A DNA stretch of 64,000 nt from Desulfogranum mediterraneum DSM 13871 (lineage in GTDB: Bacteria > Desulfobacterota > Desulfobulbia > Desulfobulbales > Desulfobulbaceae), in contig NZ_KE387004.1 of NCBI RefSeq assembly GCF_000429965.1, forward strand, positions 251,526 to 315,525, in the 5' to 3' direction. Shown piece by piece: positions 18,687 to 28,002 of the stretch. The position numbers were made by a program, and so were the translations under genes. Numbering within the stretch: position 1 is the stretch's first letter; each line of letters begins with the position of its first letter. The notes under the pieces were generated by a model that was not told where the DNA came from, did not search any database, and saw nothing but the letters and a program-made list of their open reading frames with translations.

Positions 18687-19373
18687 CTACAGCAACGATG
18701 CCTGGGCGTTGCGGTCTATTTCAGCAAACAGGGGCTGAAACAACTTTTCATATTGCTGCAAACCGACATCCAAGACCTCACAGATACATTCAAGATGTTT
18801 ATATCCAACAGTGAGATTGGCACTTAAACTGAGTGCTTCGAGGTCGTATAGGGTGTGGAGTTCCCTCCCCAGGAGCACATAAAAGATGGTCCTTCTTCTC
18901 TCCATCGGCAGCCAACAGATATAATCGTGAAATTTCGCTGTCGCATCTGCGAAATCACAAATTACCAGCGAACAGCTAAGACTCTGTACCTTCTCAATTC
19001 CACTTTCAGCGGATTCGACACTGTATATGGAGAAGCCCTCTCGACGCAGTAACTCCGCCACAAGCGATCGAGTATGCTGATCAGGAATATACAGCAATAC
19101 CGATTTGGAGCCGTCGCCTGGTTGCCCTGAGTCCCCACTGGCATCTTGGAGTATCTTTTCCAGGGGGAGAGGTTCTGGGGGAGCAACTGTCGATGTTGCG
19201 GGAGGCAGTCTCTGCTCAGCCGGCTCTTGGCTGGAAGCAGAACGCGAAAGCAATGGAGGGGGACGCGTAGATGTAGCGGCTTGCTCAAAAACATCTGGAA
19301 AGAGATCAAACGCTGTTCGTCCGTTGAATGATTCCTTTTCGATTTTCTTCAAGGCGATCCCACTTTTTTTCAT
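18687..19373 (-). CDS. Degenerate receiver-like protein next to HD-GYP gene
   Basis: 228 residues. The first 90 are Pro/Ser/Gln-rich and probably disordered. Residues about 90-215 look like a response-regulator fold: KSVLLYIPDQHTRSLVAELL at the first strand and helix, and Asp in LVICDFADA at the phosphorylation position. Only one acid remains in the first acidic pocket and no clear conserved Lys is visible, so phosphorylation is doubtful. It lies 73 bp downstream of the HD-GYP gene on the same strand, probably in one operon, which suggests a role in c-di-GMP output. The ribosome-binding site is poor. Confidence 0.65.
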   Translation of the reverse strand: MKKSGIALKKIEKESFNGRTAFDLFPDVFEQAATSTRPPPLLSRSASSQEPAEQRLPPATSTVAPPEPLPLEKILQDASGDSGQPGDGSKSVLLYIPDQHTRSLVAELLRREGFSIYSVESAESGIEKVQSLSCSLVICDFADATAKFHDYICWLPMERRRTIFYVLLGRELHTLYDLEALSLSANLTVGYKHLECICEVLDVGLQQYEKLFQPLFAEIDRNAQASLL

Positions 19374-19446
19374 TCAGCAGGTCAAAAACCTGGGCAGAGA
19401 AAAGATAACACCAAGTACTTGCCCCCCGGAGCAGCTCTGTTACGGA

Positions 19447-20631
19447 TCAGGGATTGATCATATTTTTATCAACGTACCCTTTTACCGCTCCACCGGTTTC
19501 GGAAAGATTCACAAGGTATGGGTTCACTTTCCGCTTCATCTTTTGATCATAGCAAATTTGAACAACAGGTTGACACATGCTGGCGGTTGAACCGACCACA
19601 ACGCCGACAGTGCCCTCATTCGTTTCCACATAGGAACCAACAGGGTACACTCCAATGAATCGGATAAAATTATAGAGTATATCCTTTGAAAAATGTTGTC
19701 CAGCCATCCTATACATGATCTGCAACCCGGAGATAACATCCACCTTATCCTTGTAGCACCTTGCCGAGGTTATAGCATCGTAAACATCGCATATCGATAC
19801 CAGCTGAGTGCCGTAATTTATCTCTGCTCCACTCAATCCATGGGGGTAACCGCTACCATCAAAGCGCTCGTGGTGATGAAGGGCAATATCAAACGATTCA
19901 ACCGGCAACCCCTTGCTGTTTCTCAACAGATCTACTGAAAACTCCGCATGCTTTTTTATCTCGTTATATTCAAAATCATTGAGTTTTCCCGGCTTATTCA
20001 AAATATTACTGGGAATGATGGTTTTACCAATGTCATGAAATAACGCCCCAACGGCTATATCAAGGGACTGTTTCTCCGAAACACCCGAGTGTCCGCAGAG
20101 TCCCAGTACCATGGAGCTGACACTGATTGAATGGTAAAGTGTGTATTCATCCTTATTTCTTATCCTGGTCAGCAAGATCAGAGCGTCTCGGTTTCGAATG
20201 ATCGATTTTTTCATTTGCCTGACGACCGCATAGGCATTTTTGGCGTTTGGAGCCTGACCAGATTCGACTTGCTTGACCGTTTCTTGCACCACCGTTATGG
20301 CATTACGCAAGATATTTTTAGCCTCTTTCAGCTCCTTGCTCAGAGGTACATATTGCTGCTCAGATTCCTGCCACCCCTCCAGGTCGATATTGCCCGAAAG
20401 CTGATGATGACTCTGAAGATGAGCCGCTGGCCTGCCTGCTTCCCGTACATTCTCCCCCTTACTCGTGTCTATGTACACTTCCTTAATGCCCCATGAATGG
20501 AGGATCTTGATCATTGAGTCATCTCTAACCGGCCCCGGCTCAATGAAAATATTCTCATCGTTCCACTCAAGGTTAAAGTCATGGATATATACCCCTGGCA
20601 CCAGATCGATCACTTTGACTCTTTTAATCAT
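19447..20631 (-). CDS. HD-GYP c-di-GMP phosphodiesterase with DUF3391
   Basis: 394 residues. The N-terminal DUF3391-like segment (1-70) begins with the typical MIKRVKVIDLVPGVYIHDF. The HD-GYP domain (about 150-330) keeps the key residues: GALFHDIGK, a following metal-ligand His in KKHAEFSVDLL, HHHERFDGSGYPHGLSG and ICDVYDAITS. It should hydrolyse c-di-GMP to pGpG or GMP with a bi- or tri-iron site. A C-terminal segment of about 60 residues (VGSYVETNEGTVGVVVG) is common in this group. GGAAGGT precedes the ATG. It opposes the two diguanylate cyclases in this window. Confidence 0.93.
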   Translation of the reverse strand: MIKRVKVIDLVPGVYIHDFNLEWNDENIFIEPGPVRDDSMIKILHSWGIKEVYIDTSKGENVREAGRPAAHLQSHHQLSGNIDLEGWQESEQQYVPLSKELKEAKNILRNAITVVQETVKQVESGQAPNAKNAYAVVRQMKKSIIRNRDALILLTRIRNKDEYTLYHSISVSSMVLGLCGHSGVSEKQSLDIAVGALFHDIGKTIIPSNILNKPGKLNDFEYNEIKKHAEFSVDLLRNSKGLPVESFDIALHHHERFDGSGYPHGLSGAEINYGTQLVSICDVYDAITSARCYKDKVDVISGLQIMYRMAGQHFSKDILYNFIRFIGVYPVGSYVETNEGTVGVVVGSTASMCQPVVQICYDQKMKRKVNPYLVNLSETGGAVKGYVDKNMINP

Positions 20632-21029
20632 TCGGACCTTCCGCTTAGTTAACCACTCTTGAAACGACCTGTTTCAATGTTGAAAAATCGTTTTTTCAAA
20701 GAGAAAGTAAGCATTGCCCAGCTCGCCCCACCAAGCCCACCCCGGGATATGTATCCACATTTCGCCCTGGATAAGGCCTTGGATCATTTCCGCCGGGAAA
20801 AGGGTTTGCAACAATCCCAACAACACAGGCCTGGCCTAGAGCAGCAAGGCCTTGAACACCAGCAGGCAACAGTTCAACCATGGGGTGGCCAATATGCCCC
20901 GCCCCTGGAAAGGGGGTTCGTGACAGCCAAGAAACCTTGAACAGGCAGAGCCTCCGGATGGCATCCCCTCAGGCTACGACCGAACGATCATATCCAAACG
21001 CAACCTGACAAGAGCCCACAGACCAAAGG
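20632..21029. other. 398-bp gap between HD-GYP start and Lon-like gene end
   Basis: No gene is supported. A short hairpin TTGAAAAATCGTTTTTTCAA near 20680-20699 recalls the hairpin part of the dispersed repeat. The promoter of the HD-GYP operon should be here on the minus strand, but I could not pick a clear one. Confidence 0.35.
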
Positions 21030-23465
21030 TCACCTTGAAGACAACAGAATATCAGGGGAACCTTTGTCGTCATCTCCCTTGGGGTTTTTAAATTTCTGCA
21101 GATCCCGGGCAAAGCGGAGGAGGGTCGCCTCGACCCGGCCATTGACAGAATCTTCCGGATAGACGCCACCGCTGTCGCTCTCTCCGGCCTCCCGGCCGGT
21201 GAGCAGGGAGATCGCCTCGTCCACGGTTGAGATCGGATAAATGGAAAATTGCTTCCTAGCAATGGCCTCTACCACCTCTTGGTTCAACATCAGGTGGCGA
21301 ATGTTGGTTTCCGGAATAAGAACCCCTTCGCTGCCGGTCAAGCCCCGGGTCTTGCACACCTCGAAGAAACCTTCAATCTTCTCGTTGACGCCTCCCACAG
21401 GCTGGACCTCTCCCTTCTGACTTATGGAACCGGTCACAGCCAGGCCCTGCCTGATGGGCAGATCGGCAAGCGAGGAGAGCAGGGCACAGAGTTCCGCACA
21501 GGAGGCGCTGTCTCCCTCCACACCTCCGTAGGACTGCTCAAACACCAGGCTTGCCTGCATGCCGAACGGAATGGTGCGTGCATAGCGGGAATTCAGGAAG
21601 GCAGCGAGAATCATCACGCCCTTGGAGTGAATAGGGCCGGAGAGTTCCACCTCACGTTCGATATCGATGATATCGCCCTTGCCGGGCCGGGTCACCGCAG
21701 TGATCCGGGTGGGGAAACCAAAGGCGTTCCCGCCCAGCTCAATCACCGACAGACCGTTCACCTGGCCGAGTCTTTCTCCGGAGGTCTCAATATGACGGAT
21801 ATTTTCTTCGATGGATGTAAAAACCCGGTCCTGAATCCGCCCTCCCCGTCTCTTGGCTGCCGCCACTGCCGTTACCACATGCTCGGTTTCAATACACTCC
21901 TTCTTAGCTTTTCGGGCGATACAATCGGCCTCCTTGATCAGATCGCCAATTTTTCTGATTTGCAGGGACATCTTTTTACCGTCGCCGGCATGTCTGGCCG
22001 CCTCCTCAATCACCCGGGCTACCGCTGTCTTATGCAGGGGCAACAGCCCCTTTTCCCGGGCAAGACCTGCAATCAAGGCCGCATATCGCTGTTGACTCAC
22101 CGAGGTGCGCTCCATGTCGTACTCAAAATCCGCCTGCACCTTGAACAGGGGGCCGAATTCCGGATCATAGGCGTCGAGAAGGTAGTAGATCATCGGCTCA
22201 CCAATGAGTACCACCTTGATGTCAAGTTCAATGGGCTCCGGCTCCAGGGTAACGGTACTCACCAGGCCCAGGAGACGCTCAATCGGCTCCATCCGAATCT
22301 GGCAGGAACGCAGGGTTCGCTTCAAGCCTTCGTAGGCAAAGGGCTGCATGAGCAGTCTTCTCGCGTCGATGATGATGTAGCCGCCGTTGGCACGATGCAG
22401 GGCACCGGGCCTGATCAGCGAAAAATCGGTGGTGAGCATCCCCATCCGCGCCTGATGCTCGATGCGGCCATGCAGGTTCTGGTAGGTGGGCATATCCTCA
22501 TACACCACCGGTGCGCCATCCTCTTCATGGCTCAGCAGTATGTTCACCTCATACTGACTAAACTTTTGAGTTTCAGGATGCATACCAAAGAGCGCCCGCT
22601 GTTGCGCATCGGGACTCTCCAGAAAGTCATCCACGTTGTCGATGAGCTGCCGCTCGACCCTCTCTAGATAATGGAGAATTTTTTCCTGCTTGCCATACTT
22701 TGCCTTTAAGGTGTCGAGCAGATGGCCGATACTGTGACTGGCGGTCTCCTTCTTGAGGGACGCCTTCCGTTCCCTTGCCTCACGGTTCAAGACGTTGATT
22801 TCGCGCACCGTCTTCTGGAGTGCATCATGCAACTTTTCGATATTTTCTTCGATCTGTCGCTGGGTTTCTGCAGGCAGTTTTTTAAATGCTTCAAGATCTA
22901 TGAGATTGCCCTCGCCGTCCATGGGGGTGAACACCACACCCTGCTCGTTTCTGACCATGGCAATGGACTGCTCCCTGCCCCTGGCGATCAGGCTGTCATA
23001 GATTTTATCGACCCTCTGCTTCAGCTTCTCGCTCAAAAGGCGTTTTTTTACCCGATAATCGTCTCCTTCAAATACAGTGGGAATGGTCGTCTTCAAGGCC
23101 TCGATCAGTTCCAGCATCTCCCGCCTGAAGACCGGTGCCTGTTTGGGGGAAAATTCCAGGGCAAGGGGTTTGTGCGGAAGATCAAAATTAAAGACATAGC
23201 ACCAGTCGCTGGGCGTGGGTTCATCCCGAGCCTGCCTGTTGATGAATGATTGCACCAGGCTGTGACGGCCTGAGCCTTCCGGGCCGATAACGAACAGGTT
23301 AAAGCCCCGATACGGCATGGATATGCCGAACTCCACCGCCTCAAGGGCGCGATCCTGACCGATGTAGTGGGTCAGTTCGTCTACTTCGGCAGTGGTTTCA
23401 AAGGGGAGCTCATCCGCATTGCAGTGATGGTAGGCTTCTTTCTGGGTAATGGTGCGTATATTCAT
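21030..23465 (-). CDS. Lon-related (LonB-like, AAA_32) ATP-dependent protease
   Basis: 811 residues from the chosen ATG at 23465; the frame extends 43 codons further but the homologous part begins at MNIRTITQKEAYHHCNADEL. An N-terminal ATPase region has a Walker-A-like GPEGSGRHS, where Arg replaces the usual Lys. A long helical insert (about 175-330) is followed by the rest of the AAA module. The C-terminal Lon protease domain (about 560-770) has candidate nucleophile Ser653 in EGDSAS and Lys696 in VNEKIEGF. Their spacing of 43 residues fits the Lon Ser-Lys dyad. It probably degrades damaged or regulatory proteins in the cytosol. It is transcribed alone, divergent from a lipoprotein gene. Confidence 0.92.
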   Translation of the reverse strand: MNIRTITQKEAYHHCNADELPFETTAEVDELTHYIGQDRALEAVEFGISMPYRGFNLFVIGPEGSGRHSLVQSFINRQARDEPTPSDWCYVFNFDLPHKPLALEFSPKQAPVFRREMLELIEALKTTIPTVFEGDDYRVKKRLLSEKLKQRVDKIYDSLIARGREQSIAMVRNEQGVVFTPMDGEGNLIDLEAFKKLPAETQRQIEENIEKLHDALQKTVREINVLNREARERKASLKKETASHSIGHLLDTLKAKYGKQEKILHYLERVERQLIDNVDDFLESPDAQQRALFGMHPETQKFSQYEVNILLSHEEDGAPVVYEDMPTYQNLHGRIEHQARMGMLTTDFSLIRPGALHRANGGYIIIDARRLLMQPFAYEGLKRTLRSCQIRMEPIERLLGLVSTVTLEPEPIELDIKVVLIGEPMIYYLLDAYDPEFGPLFKVQADFEYDMERTSVSQQRYAALIAGLAREKGLLPLHKTAVARVIEEAARHAGDGKKMSLQIRKIGDLIKEADCIARKAKKECIETEHVVTAVAAAKRRGGRIQDRVFTSIEENIRHIETSGERLGQVNGLSVIELGGNAFGFPTRITAVTRPGKGDIIDIEREVELSGPIHSKGVMILAAFLNSRYARTIPFGMQASLVFEQSYGGVEGDSASCAELCALLSSLADLPIRQGLAVTGSISQKGEVQPVGGVNEKIEGFFEVCKTRGLTGSEGVLIPETNIRHLMLNQEVVEAIARKQFSIYPISTVDEAISLLTGREAGESDSGGVYPEDSVNGRVEATLLRFARDLQKFKNPKGDDDKGSPDILLSSR

Positions 23466-23730
23466 AGGCTTCCCGATCTTGAAGGTTCGAGCTATTACCT
23501 GGCCAGGCTCTGGTTCTGTCGAAAACCTGAGGCCGCCACGAACAACCTTGCCAGCTTCTCCTTTAATTTTCTCATTTCCCGGGAGGGAAGTCAATGGCAG
23601 GAAAGCAAAGCAGCACCCTCGGACATTTGCAACACCCGGCGTTCTCCGCGCATTTTTCCGCTCTCTGCGCTCCAGCCGGGGTTATCGCACGCTCGGGACA
23701 AGGCCAGAGCCGAGGTCCTGCGCCCCAGTA

Positions 23731-23759
23731 TTTACAAAAGGAAATTGAGGTGCTATATC
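23731..23759 (+). promoter_or_regulatory. Candidate sigma-70 promoter of the DUF4410-like lipoprotein
   Basis: TTTACA (23731-23736) and TATATC (23754-23759) are separated by 17 bases and lie 56 bp before the start codon. The elements match consensus at five and four positions. The rest of the 349-bp divergent region 23466-23814 must also hold the promoter of the Lon-like gene on the other strand. Confidence 0.5.
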
Positions 23760-23814
23760 CTCCAACAAATCCTGTATTTAACACACTGGAACAAACTCAA
23801 AGGAGAGGGAGTAA

Positions 23815-24459
23815 ATGAATAAGATGAAAAAACCTGTTTTGACGATTGCGTCGCTCTGTCTGGTTCTGCCTGTTTTATGTGCCTGCATGGCGGGCCAGTC
23901 AGGCAAGGGAAGCGCTCAGGATACGGCCCTGCCCAGCGCTTCGGCAACAGCACAGCCAGGGGGAGATAAACTGGAATTAAGCTCCATCGAAGAGATGGAG
24001 GTTCTTGCCCCGCTGACCACACCATTCGATAATATTATTATTGGCAAGTTTACCAGCAACAGACAGATTCAAACCGATTATCCCAAGGCAGCTCGGGATT
24101 GTGAGCAGCAGATAGTCAAGCAGTTGAGCGCCAACAAAGGCTATAAACACATCACAGCCACGAACAGCAAAAAGTTTGCAGGTAAAACAGCGGTGGTTGA
24201 TTTGAACATTGTTGACATGAGAATCGCCAGTGGTGCGGCTCGAATGTGGGGAGGAGCCTTTGCCGGAAGCTCCTTCATGGAGGTGACGGTGAAGGTCCGA
24301 AAGGCAGGGAGCAAGAAGGTGATCCATCAGCAGCTGCTTTCCACCTCCAACAATGCCTGGGCTGCGGCCTATAGCGGCGGCTCCTCGGATCAAAGCCTGC
24401 CTTCAGACTTCGGCATCCTCATCGGCGAATACCTGGCGAAAATTATCCCTGCCAAATAA
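23815..24459 (+). CDS. DUF4410-like lipoprotein
   Basis: 214 residues. A signal peptide ends in a lipobox-like VLCAC (Cys22 or Cys24), so the protein is probably a lipoprotein of the cell envelope. A Ser/Ala-rich linker (about 27-50) precedes a domain of about 150 residues with ITATNSKKFAGKTAVVDLNI and a Gly/Ala-rich SGAARMWGGAFAGSSFMEV. This pattern is typical of DUF4410 proteins of unknown function. AGGAGAGGG precedes the ATG. It stands alone, convergent with btuB. Confidence 0.78.
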   Translation: MNKMKKPVLTIASLCLVLPVLCACMAGQSGKGSAQDTALPSASATAQPGGDKLELSSIEEMEVLAPLTTPFDNIIIGKFTSNRQIQTDYPKAARDCEQQIVKQLSANKGYKHITATNSKKFAGKTAVVDLNIVDMRIASGAARMWGGAFAGSSFMEVTVKVRKAGSKKVIHQQLLSTSNNAWAAAYSGGSSDQSLPSDFGILIGEYLAKIIPAK

Positions 24460-24784
24460 CCGGCCGCCGACTCTGCTGGATGGATGGGGAGGGGCCTCGG
24501 AGGAGAGGTTCTCCAAGGCACCCTCCAACTGCTGCTGAGGGTCCCGGGGGGAGCAGGACATCGGCAAGCAACGGATTGCCGGGCAGTGAGGTCCTTAGCT
24601 GGAGAGAAGCCGTGGCAAGGACCACCCAGGCACCAAGACCTGTCCCTGAACGCGCAGCAGCACCCCCCGCCCCAGAGAGAGGTGGCTAAAGCGCAATGCA
24701 CCACCTTTGCAGCACGACACGGCATGGGGTGGAGGAGCGCATCCCTCCATCGCGCATCCCCCATTCCCTCATTATGGCTGCCGC
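24460..24784. other. 325-bp convergent intergenic region
   Basis: Lies between the stop codons of the lipoprotein gene and btuB. It is GC-rich. I see no intrinsic terminator with a T tract and no gene with a credible start. Confidence 0.35.
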
Positions 24785-26686
24785 CTAAAAGCTGAGGCTA
24801 TAGCCCAACTTCACCAGCCGCCCGACTCCATAGTAGAGATACTGGTTGCTGGCGTCCTCCAGCAGATTACCGCTGACCTGGACCTCGTCGTCAAAGATAT
24901 TATCCACCCCAAAGGTCAGGTAGCCTTTCCACAGCCGATATTTGGCATAAAAATTAACGATGGTACTGCTGTCCAGATTGCGTTCCCTGGAACTCAAGAG
25001 TTGACAGTTCAGGTCCATGGTCAATGGCTCTGTAAGGTAATTGAGGCCCACGCTGGTTTGCAGCTTTGCACCGGTCTGGTATTCGGCACCACTGGTATCC
25101 TCAGCCGTGGGATCCGCCCAGTATCCCGCCAGCCGAAGAGAAAGATCCTCTGCCCATCCGCCCTGCTGAACAAAGGGGCTGATTCCCAGATCCCATTCAA
25201 TGCCCGTGGACTCGTAGTCCGTGGCGTTGAAGTAGGTATTGGGATAGCCGGCGGAACGATCGATCTCAATCTTGTCTTCATACTGCATGGAAAAGAGGGC
25301 CAGCCGCAAGCGCAGCATCGGGTTGTCATACTTCACCCCGGCTTCATAGGTCCACCCCTCCTCGGGCCCGAGTTCGGGGTTGCCAATGATGAAACTACTG
25401 CGGTAGTAGAGGTTGTTAAAGGTTGGGGCACGAAAGGCCTTGCCGGCATTGGCAAAGAGGTTCAGGTTGGCTGTGGCCTGGTAGACGAGCCCTAAGCTGG
25501 GCAGAAAACGGTCATAGTCGGCTGTTCCGGATTCGCCATCGATAAACTGCTCCCGAGCCCCGAGGGTGGCGGTGAATTGATCCCAAAATGTTTTTTTGAC
25601 CTGCATGAAGAGGGCATAATCGTTACGGTGATGCTCTCCATATTTATTGTTATAGTCTGCTCCCCGATACGTCCAGTCGCCCCCCAGGTTGAATGCCCAG
25701 TCTGAGAGTTCAACCTTGTAATCTCCCTCCAGGCCAAAGTTGTAATTCTTGTTCGTATCCTCGGGTTCGTCCAGAGCCGTATATTCATCGCGCTGCATCT
25801 CGTCGTAGAGCCCAAAGGCCTTGGCCCGGAAGCTGTCGGTCTCGTAGCGCAGATCGAGAAAATGTTTGATGGCATCCTGGTTGGTACCTTCATCCGCTTT
25901 ACTGTTGCGGTCATAATACTTATGAAAACCGGTGGTGTAATAGGAGCCGAGATAATCAAGATAGAGGTGATCAAGGATCCTGGCATTGACATTCCAGCCA
26001 TACTTGTCGGTATTATCCAGATCGTAGTGATATTTTCTGGAAAAGCTGCGGGATATCTCGTCCAGGGCGTCGAGATGCTGATAATTAAAGCCGATATTCA
26101 CCCCCGGCATGACTGCTGAAATACTGTGGTTCTGATAGCCTTCATTCCCAAACTCCACCGAGCCCTGGACCGCGCTTTCCTCTTGGGTCTTCTTGGTGAT
26201 GATATTGATCACCCCGCTCATGGCATCGGCTCCGTAGAGGGTGGAGGCCGCGCCCTTGAGGATCTCTACCCGTTCAATCTGGTCGATGGGGATGGTGTTC
26301 AGGTCGTAGGCGTGACCGGCCGCCCCCTGAACAGGCACACCGTTAACGAGCACCAGTTCTCCATCCTTGACCCCGCGGATGGGCAGGGTGCTGTTCATGC
26401 CGCCGTGGCTGATGCCCAGGGGGGCAAAGGCGGTGTAGCCGAAACCTCCGCTCCGCCGTAGTCCATCCACCAGGGTGTTGGCCCCGCTCTCCTCTAACTG
26501 TTCCGAAGAGACCACCGTGATAAAACGGGGGCTCCCCTTCTCTTCCACCGGAAAGCGTTCCGCAGTTACCGTCAGGGTGTCCTCCTGGATTGGCTGTTCC
26601 TGGCCTATGGCAGAGGTGGCTGCCAGGAACAGGGGTACAAGCAAGAGGGCGTGACGCGTTTTTTGTGTACAATAATTACCGACCAT
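24785..26686 (-). CDS. btuB: TonB-dependent outer membrane receptor, probably for cobalamin
   Basis: 633 residues from ATG 26686, preceded by AAAAGGAGAAATC. A signal peptide (about 1-28) is followed by a TonB-box-like DTLTVTAE, a plug domain (about 45-155, with GAASTLYGADAMSGVINIIT) and a 22-strand barrel region to the C-terminal residues LVKLGYSLSF, ending in aromatic Phe as expected. TonB receptors import scarce ligands using inner-membrane energy. The specificity is inferred from the B12 riboswitch and terminator upstream, which would shut the gene off when adenosylcobalamin is plentiful. No BtuCDF genes follow. Confidence 0.9.
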   Translation of the reverse strand: MVGNYCTQKTRHALLLVPLFLAATSAIGQEQPIQEDTLTVTAERFPVEEKGSPRFITVVSSEQLEESGANTLVDGLRRSGGFGYTAFAPLGISHGGMNSTLPIRGVKDGELVLVNGVPVQGAAGHAYDLNTIPIDQIERVEILKGAASTLYGADAMSGVINIITKKTQEESAVQGSVEFGNEGYQNHSISAVMPGVNIGFNYQHLDALDEISRSFSRKYHYDLDNTDKYGWNVNARILDHLYLDYLGSYYTTGFHKYYDRNSKADEGTNQDAIKHFLDLRYETDSFRAKAFGLYDEMQRDEYTALDEPEDTNKNYNFGLEGDYKVELSDWAFNLGGDWTYRGADYNNKYGEHHRNDYALFMQVKKTFWDQFTATLGAREQFIDGESGTADYDRFLPSLGLVYQATANLNLFANAGKAFRAPTFNNLYYRSSFIIGNPELGPEEGWTYEAGVKYDNPMLRLRLALFSMQYEDKIEIDRSAGYPNTYFNATDYESTGIEWDLGISPFVQQGGWAEDLSLRLAGYWADPTAEDTSGAEYQTGAKLQTSVGLNYLTEPLTMDLNCQLLSSRERNLDSSTIVNFYAKYRLWKGYLTFGVDNIFDDEVQVSGNLLEDASNQYLYYGVGRLVKLGYSLSF

Positions 26687-26705
26687 GATTTCTCCTTTTG
26701 TTGAG

Positions 26706-26843
26706 GGTACCCTGAAAAATAAGATTCTTCGACCATGGTCAAGGCGGGCGACACATTTCCCCGCAGGCATATGTCTCATATTCCGGCACAAAGCCTTGAA
26801 CGCGACGCCAAGATTGGAAGAAAAATCAATTTTTCAGGGTGGT
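26706..26843 (+). repeat. MITE-like repeat copy in the btuB leader
   Basis: This stretch aligns base for base over most of its length with the reverse complement of 46524-46665. Shared blocks include GTCAAGGCG, CCGCAGGCATA, GATATTCCG-like, and AGATTGGAAGAAAAA followed by CAATTTTTCA. Its ends form GGTACCCTGAAAAAT and ATTTTTCAGGGTGG, an inverted pair. It lies between the riboswitch terminator and the btuB start codon, so it is part of the btuB 5' untranslated region. Confidence 0.75.
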
Positions 26844-26870
26844 CTTGAATTCAGGCAGGGCTCATTACCC

Positions 26871-26907
26871 AAAAAAAAACCCCGAATCGAAATCAATCGA
26901 TCCGGGG
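26871..26907 (-). terminator. Intrinsic terminator of the cobalamin riboswitch
   Basis: Read on the minus strand, CCCCGGATCGA and TCGATTCGGGG form an 11-bp stem (one G-U pair) with loop TTGATT, followed at once by nine T. It lies about 70 bases after the aptamer and well before btuB. This is the layout of a riboswitch that acts by premature termination. Confidence 0.88.
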
Positions 26908-26977
26908 ATAGCCCTTTTCTTATCCGCAGGGTGGTACAGCGATCGGGCAGCACTCTTGTCCAGGGAGTTCTGCCAGC

Positions 26978-27140
26978 GGTCATTCAGGCAGGTCTTCTGA
27001 CTTTCGGCTCAAGCGGCAAACCGCGCCTTCCCGGCAGGCTCATGGCCGACCAGTGACATCATGCGGTCTCCCTCCCCGATTACAGCGGCGGGCCCGTTCC
27101 CGATTTTCACGGGATTCCCTTTTTAAGTGTAAACACCTGA
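26978..27140 (-). ncRNA. Cobalamin (B12) riboswitch
   Basis: On the minus strand the conserved parts appear in order: GGGAATCCCGTGAAAATCGG, CCGCTGTAATCGG, GCCATGAGCCTGCCGGGAAGG, and the B12 box AGTCAGAAGACCTGCC (26987-27002). The aptamer binds adenosyl- or other cobalamins. It is followed by an intrinsic terminator and then the TonB receptor gene, so high B12 should stop transcription. The rest of 27141-27275 shows no gene; the promoter should lie there. Confidence 0.92.
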
Positions 27141-27275
27141 ATGCAACGTAGGCCTGTAGTTAAAAAGAAGAGCCGGAAATGTCAACACATTTACTTAAAA
27201 TACAGACAGATATAACACTACTGTTGCAGGGGCCGCCAGCTTGAGGGAAAGCTCATCCGGGACTGTTCCTTTAAA

Positions 27276-27914
27276 TTATCGTCGGCAGCGTCGTCCGGCC
27301 ACCAGGGCCATCATGCCCGAGCCAAGGAGGTAGACGGCAGCCGGAACAGGCACCGGAGCCCCCATGTCACCGGCTGCAATGGCCTGCCCAGGGGTACTTT
27401 CATAGGCAAAATCGTAGATGGTGGTGTGCTGATTGTCCGGGTTGACATGGGCCTGCAGCCAGCCATAGTGGAGTTCCTCCCCGCTATCGACAAAGGCAAA
27501 GCCCAGGTAGCCGGTCTCACCACTTCCCATGTTGTCCCAGTTGCCCCACTTGGAGAGCCCATCCCACCAGTCATCGTAGGCGTTGAGCATGGTGGTGTCC
27601 GCAGCATAGGCCCGAGAGGCGTCGATGAGCTCCCCCTGATCCAACCTCAGGGCTGCCGCGGATTGAGCGGCAATACCGTTTCCTGCAGGCGCCCCCAGGG
27701 GAATCAAGGCAGTGGCAGTGGTTCCTTCCCAGTCATCATAGTCAAAACTGAAGGCAATATCATCGCTCCCCTTGCCGTCGATATCCAAGGCCCGAAAGAT
27801 GGGAGAGGGGATCTGGAGATCCTCCAGGTCCTGATACACCACTGCAGCCTCGGTGGTGATAGGCAGGGAGAGGAGCATTATTGCACTGCTGAGCAGGGGG
27901 CCAGGTTTGAGCAT
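27276..27914 (-). CDS. Exported VPxPA-CTERM (PEP-CTERM-like) protein
   Basis: 212 residues from ATG 27914 with AGGAGAAAACC upstream; the longer open frame is rejected because the signal peptide begins at MLKPGPLLSSAIMLL. After the signal peptide (1-24) comes a beta-rich domain with YQDLEDLQIPSP and GYLGFAFVDSGEELHYGWLQ. The C-terminus has the sorting signature VPVPAAVYLLGSGMM followed by a hydrophobic helix and the basic tail GRRCRR. Such tails are processed by exosortase, which is not coded in this window. The protein is probably delivered to the cell surface or extracellular matrix. A structured leader with its own terminator lies upstream. Confidence 0.85.
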   Translation of the reverse strand: MLKPGPLLSSAIMLLSLPITTEAAVVYQDLEDLQIPSPIFRALDIDGKGSDDIAFSFDYDDWEGTTATALIPLGAPAGNGIAAQSAAALRLDQGELIDASRAYAADTTMLNAYDDWWDGLSKWGNWDNMGSGETGYLGFAFVDSGEELHYGWLQAHVNPDNQHTTIYDFAYESTPGQAIAAGDMGAPVPVPAAVYLLGSGMMALVAGRRCRR

Positions 27915-28002
27915 GGTTTTCTCCTGATAGAGTTTTCTTTTCAAGCGGCCGAAGCCCCAACCATCGAGGCCATCTGGGTTCCAACTCGCTTGCCAGGGGC
28001 AT

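Noticed and set aside
20659-20940. Plus-strand 93-codon frame near the HD-GYP gene
   Set aside because: No ribosome-binding site and Gln/Pro-rich composition; likely chance.
21249-22667. Plus-strand open frame of 472 codons inside the Lon-like gene
   Set aside because: Antisense shadow; the minus frame has strong protease and ATPase motifs.
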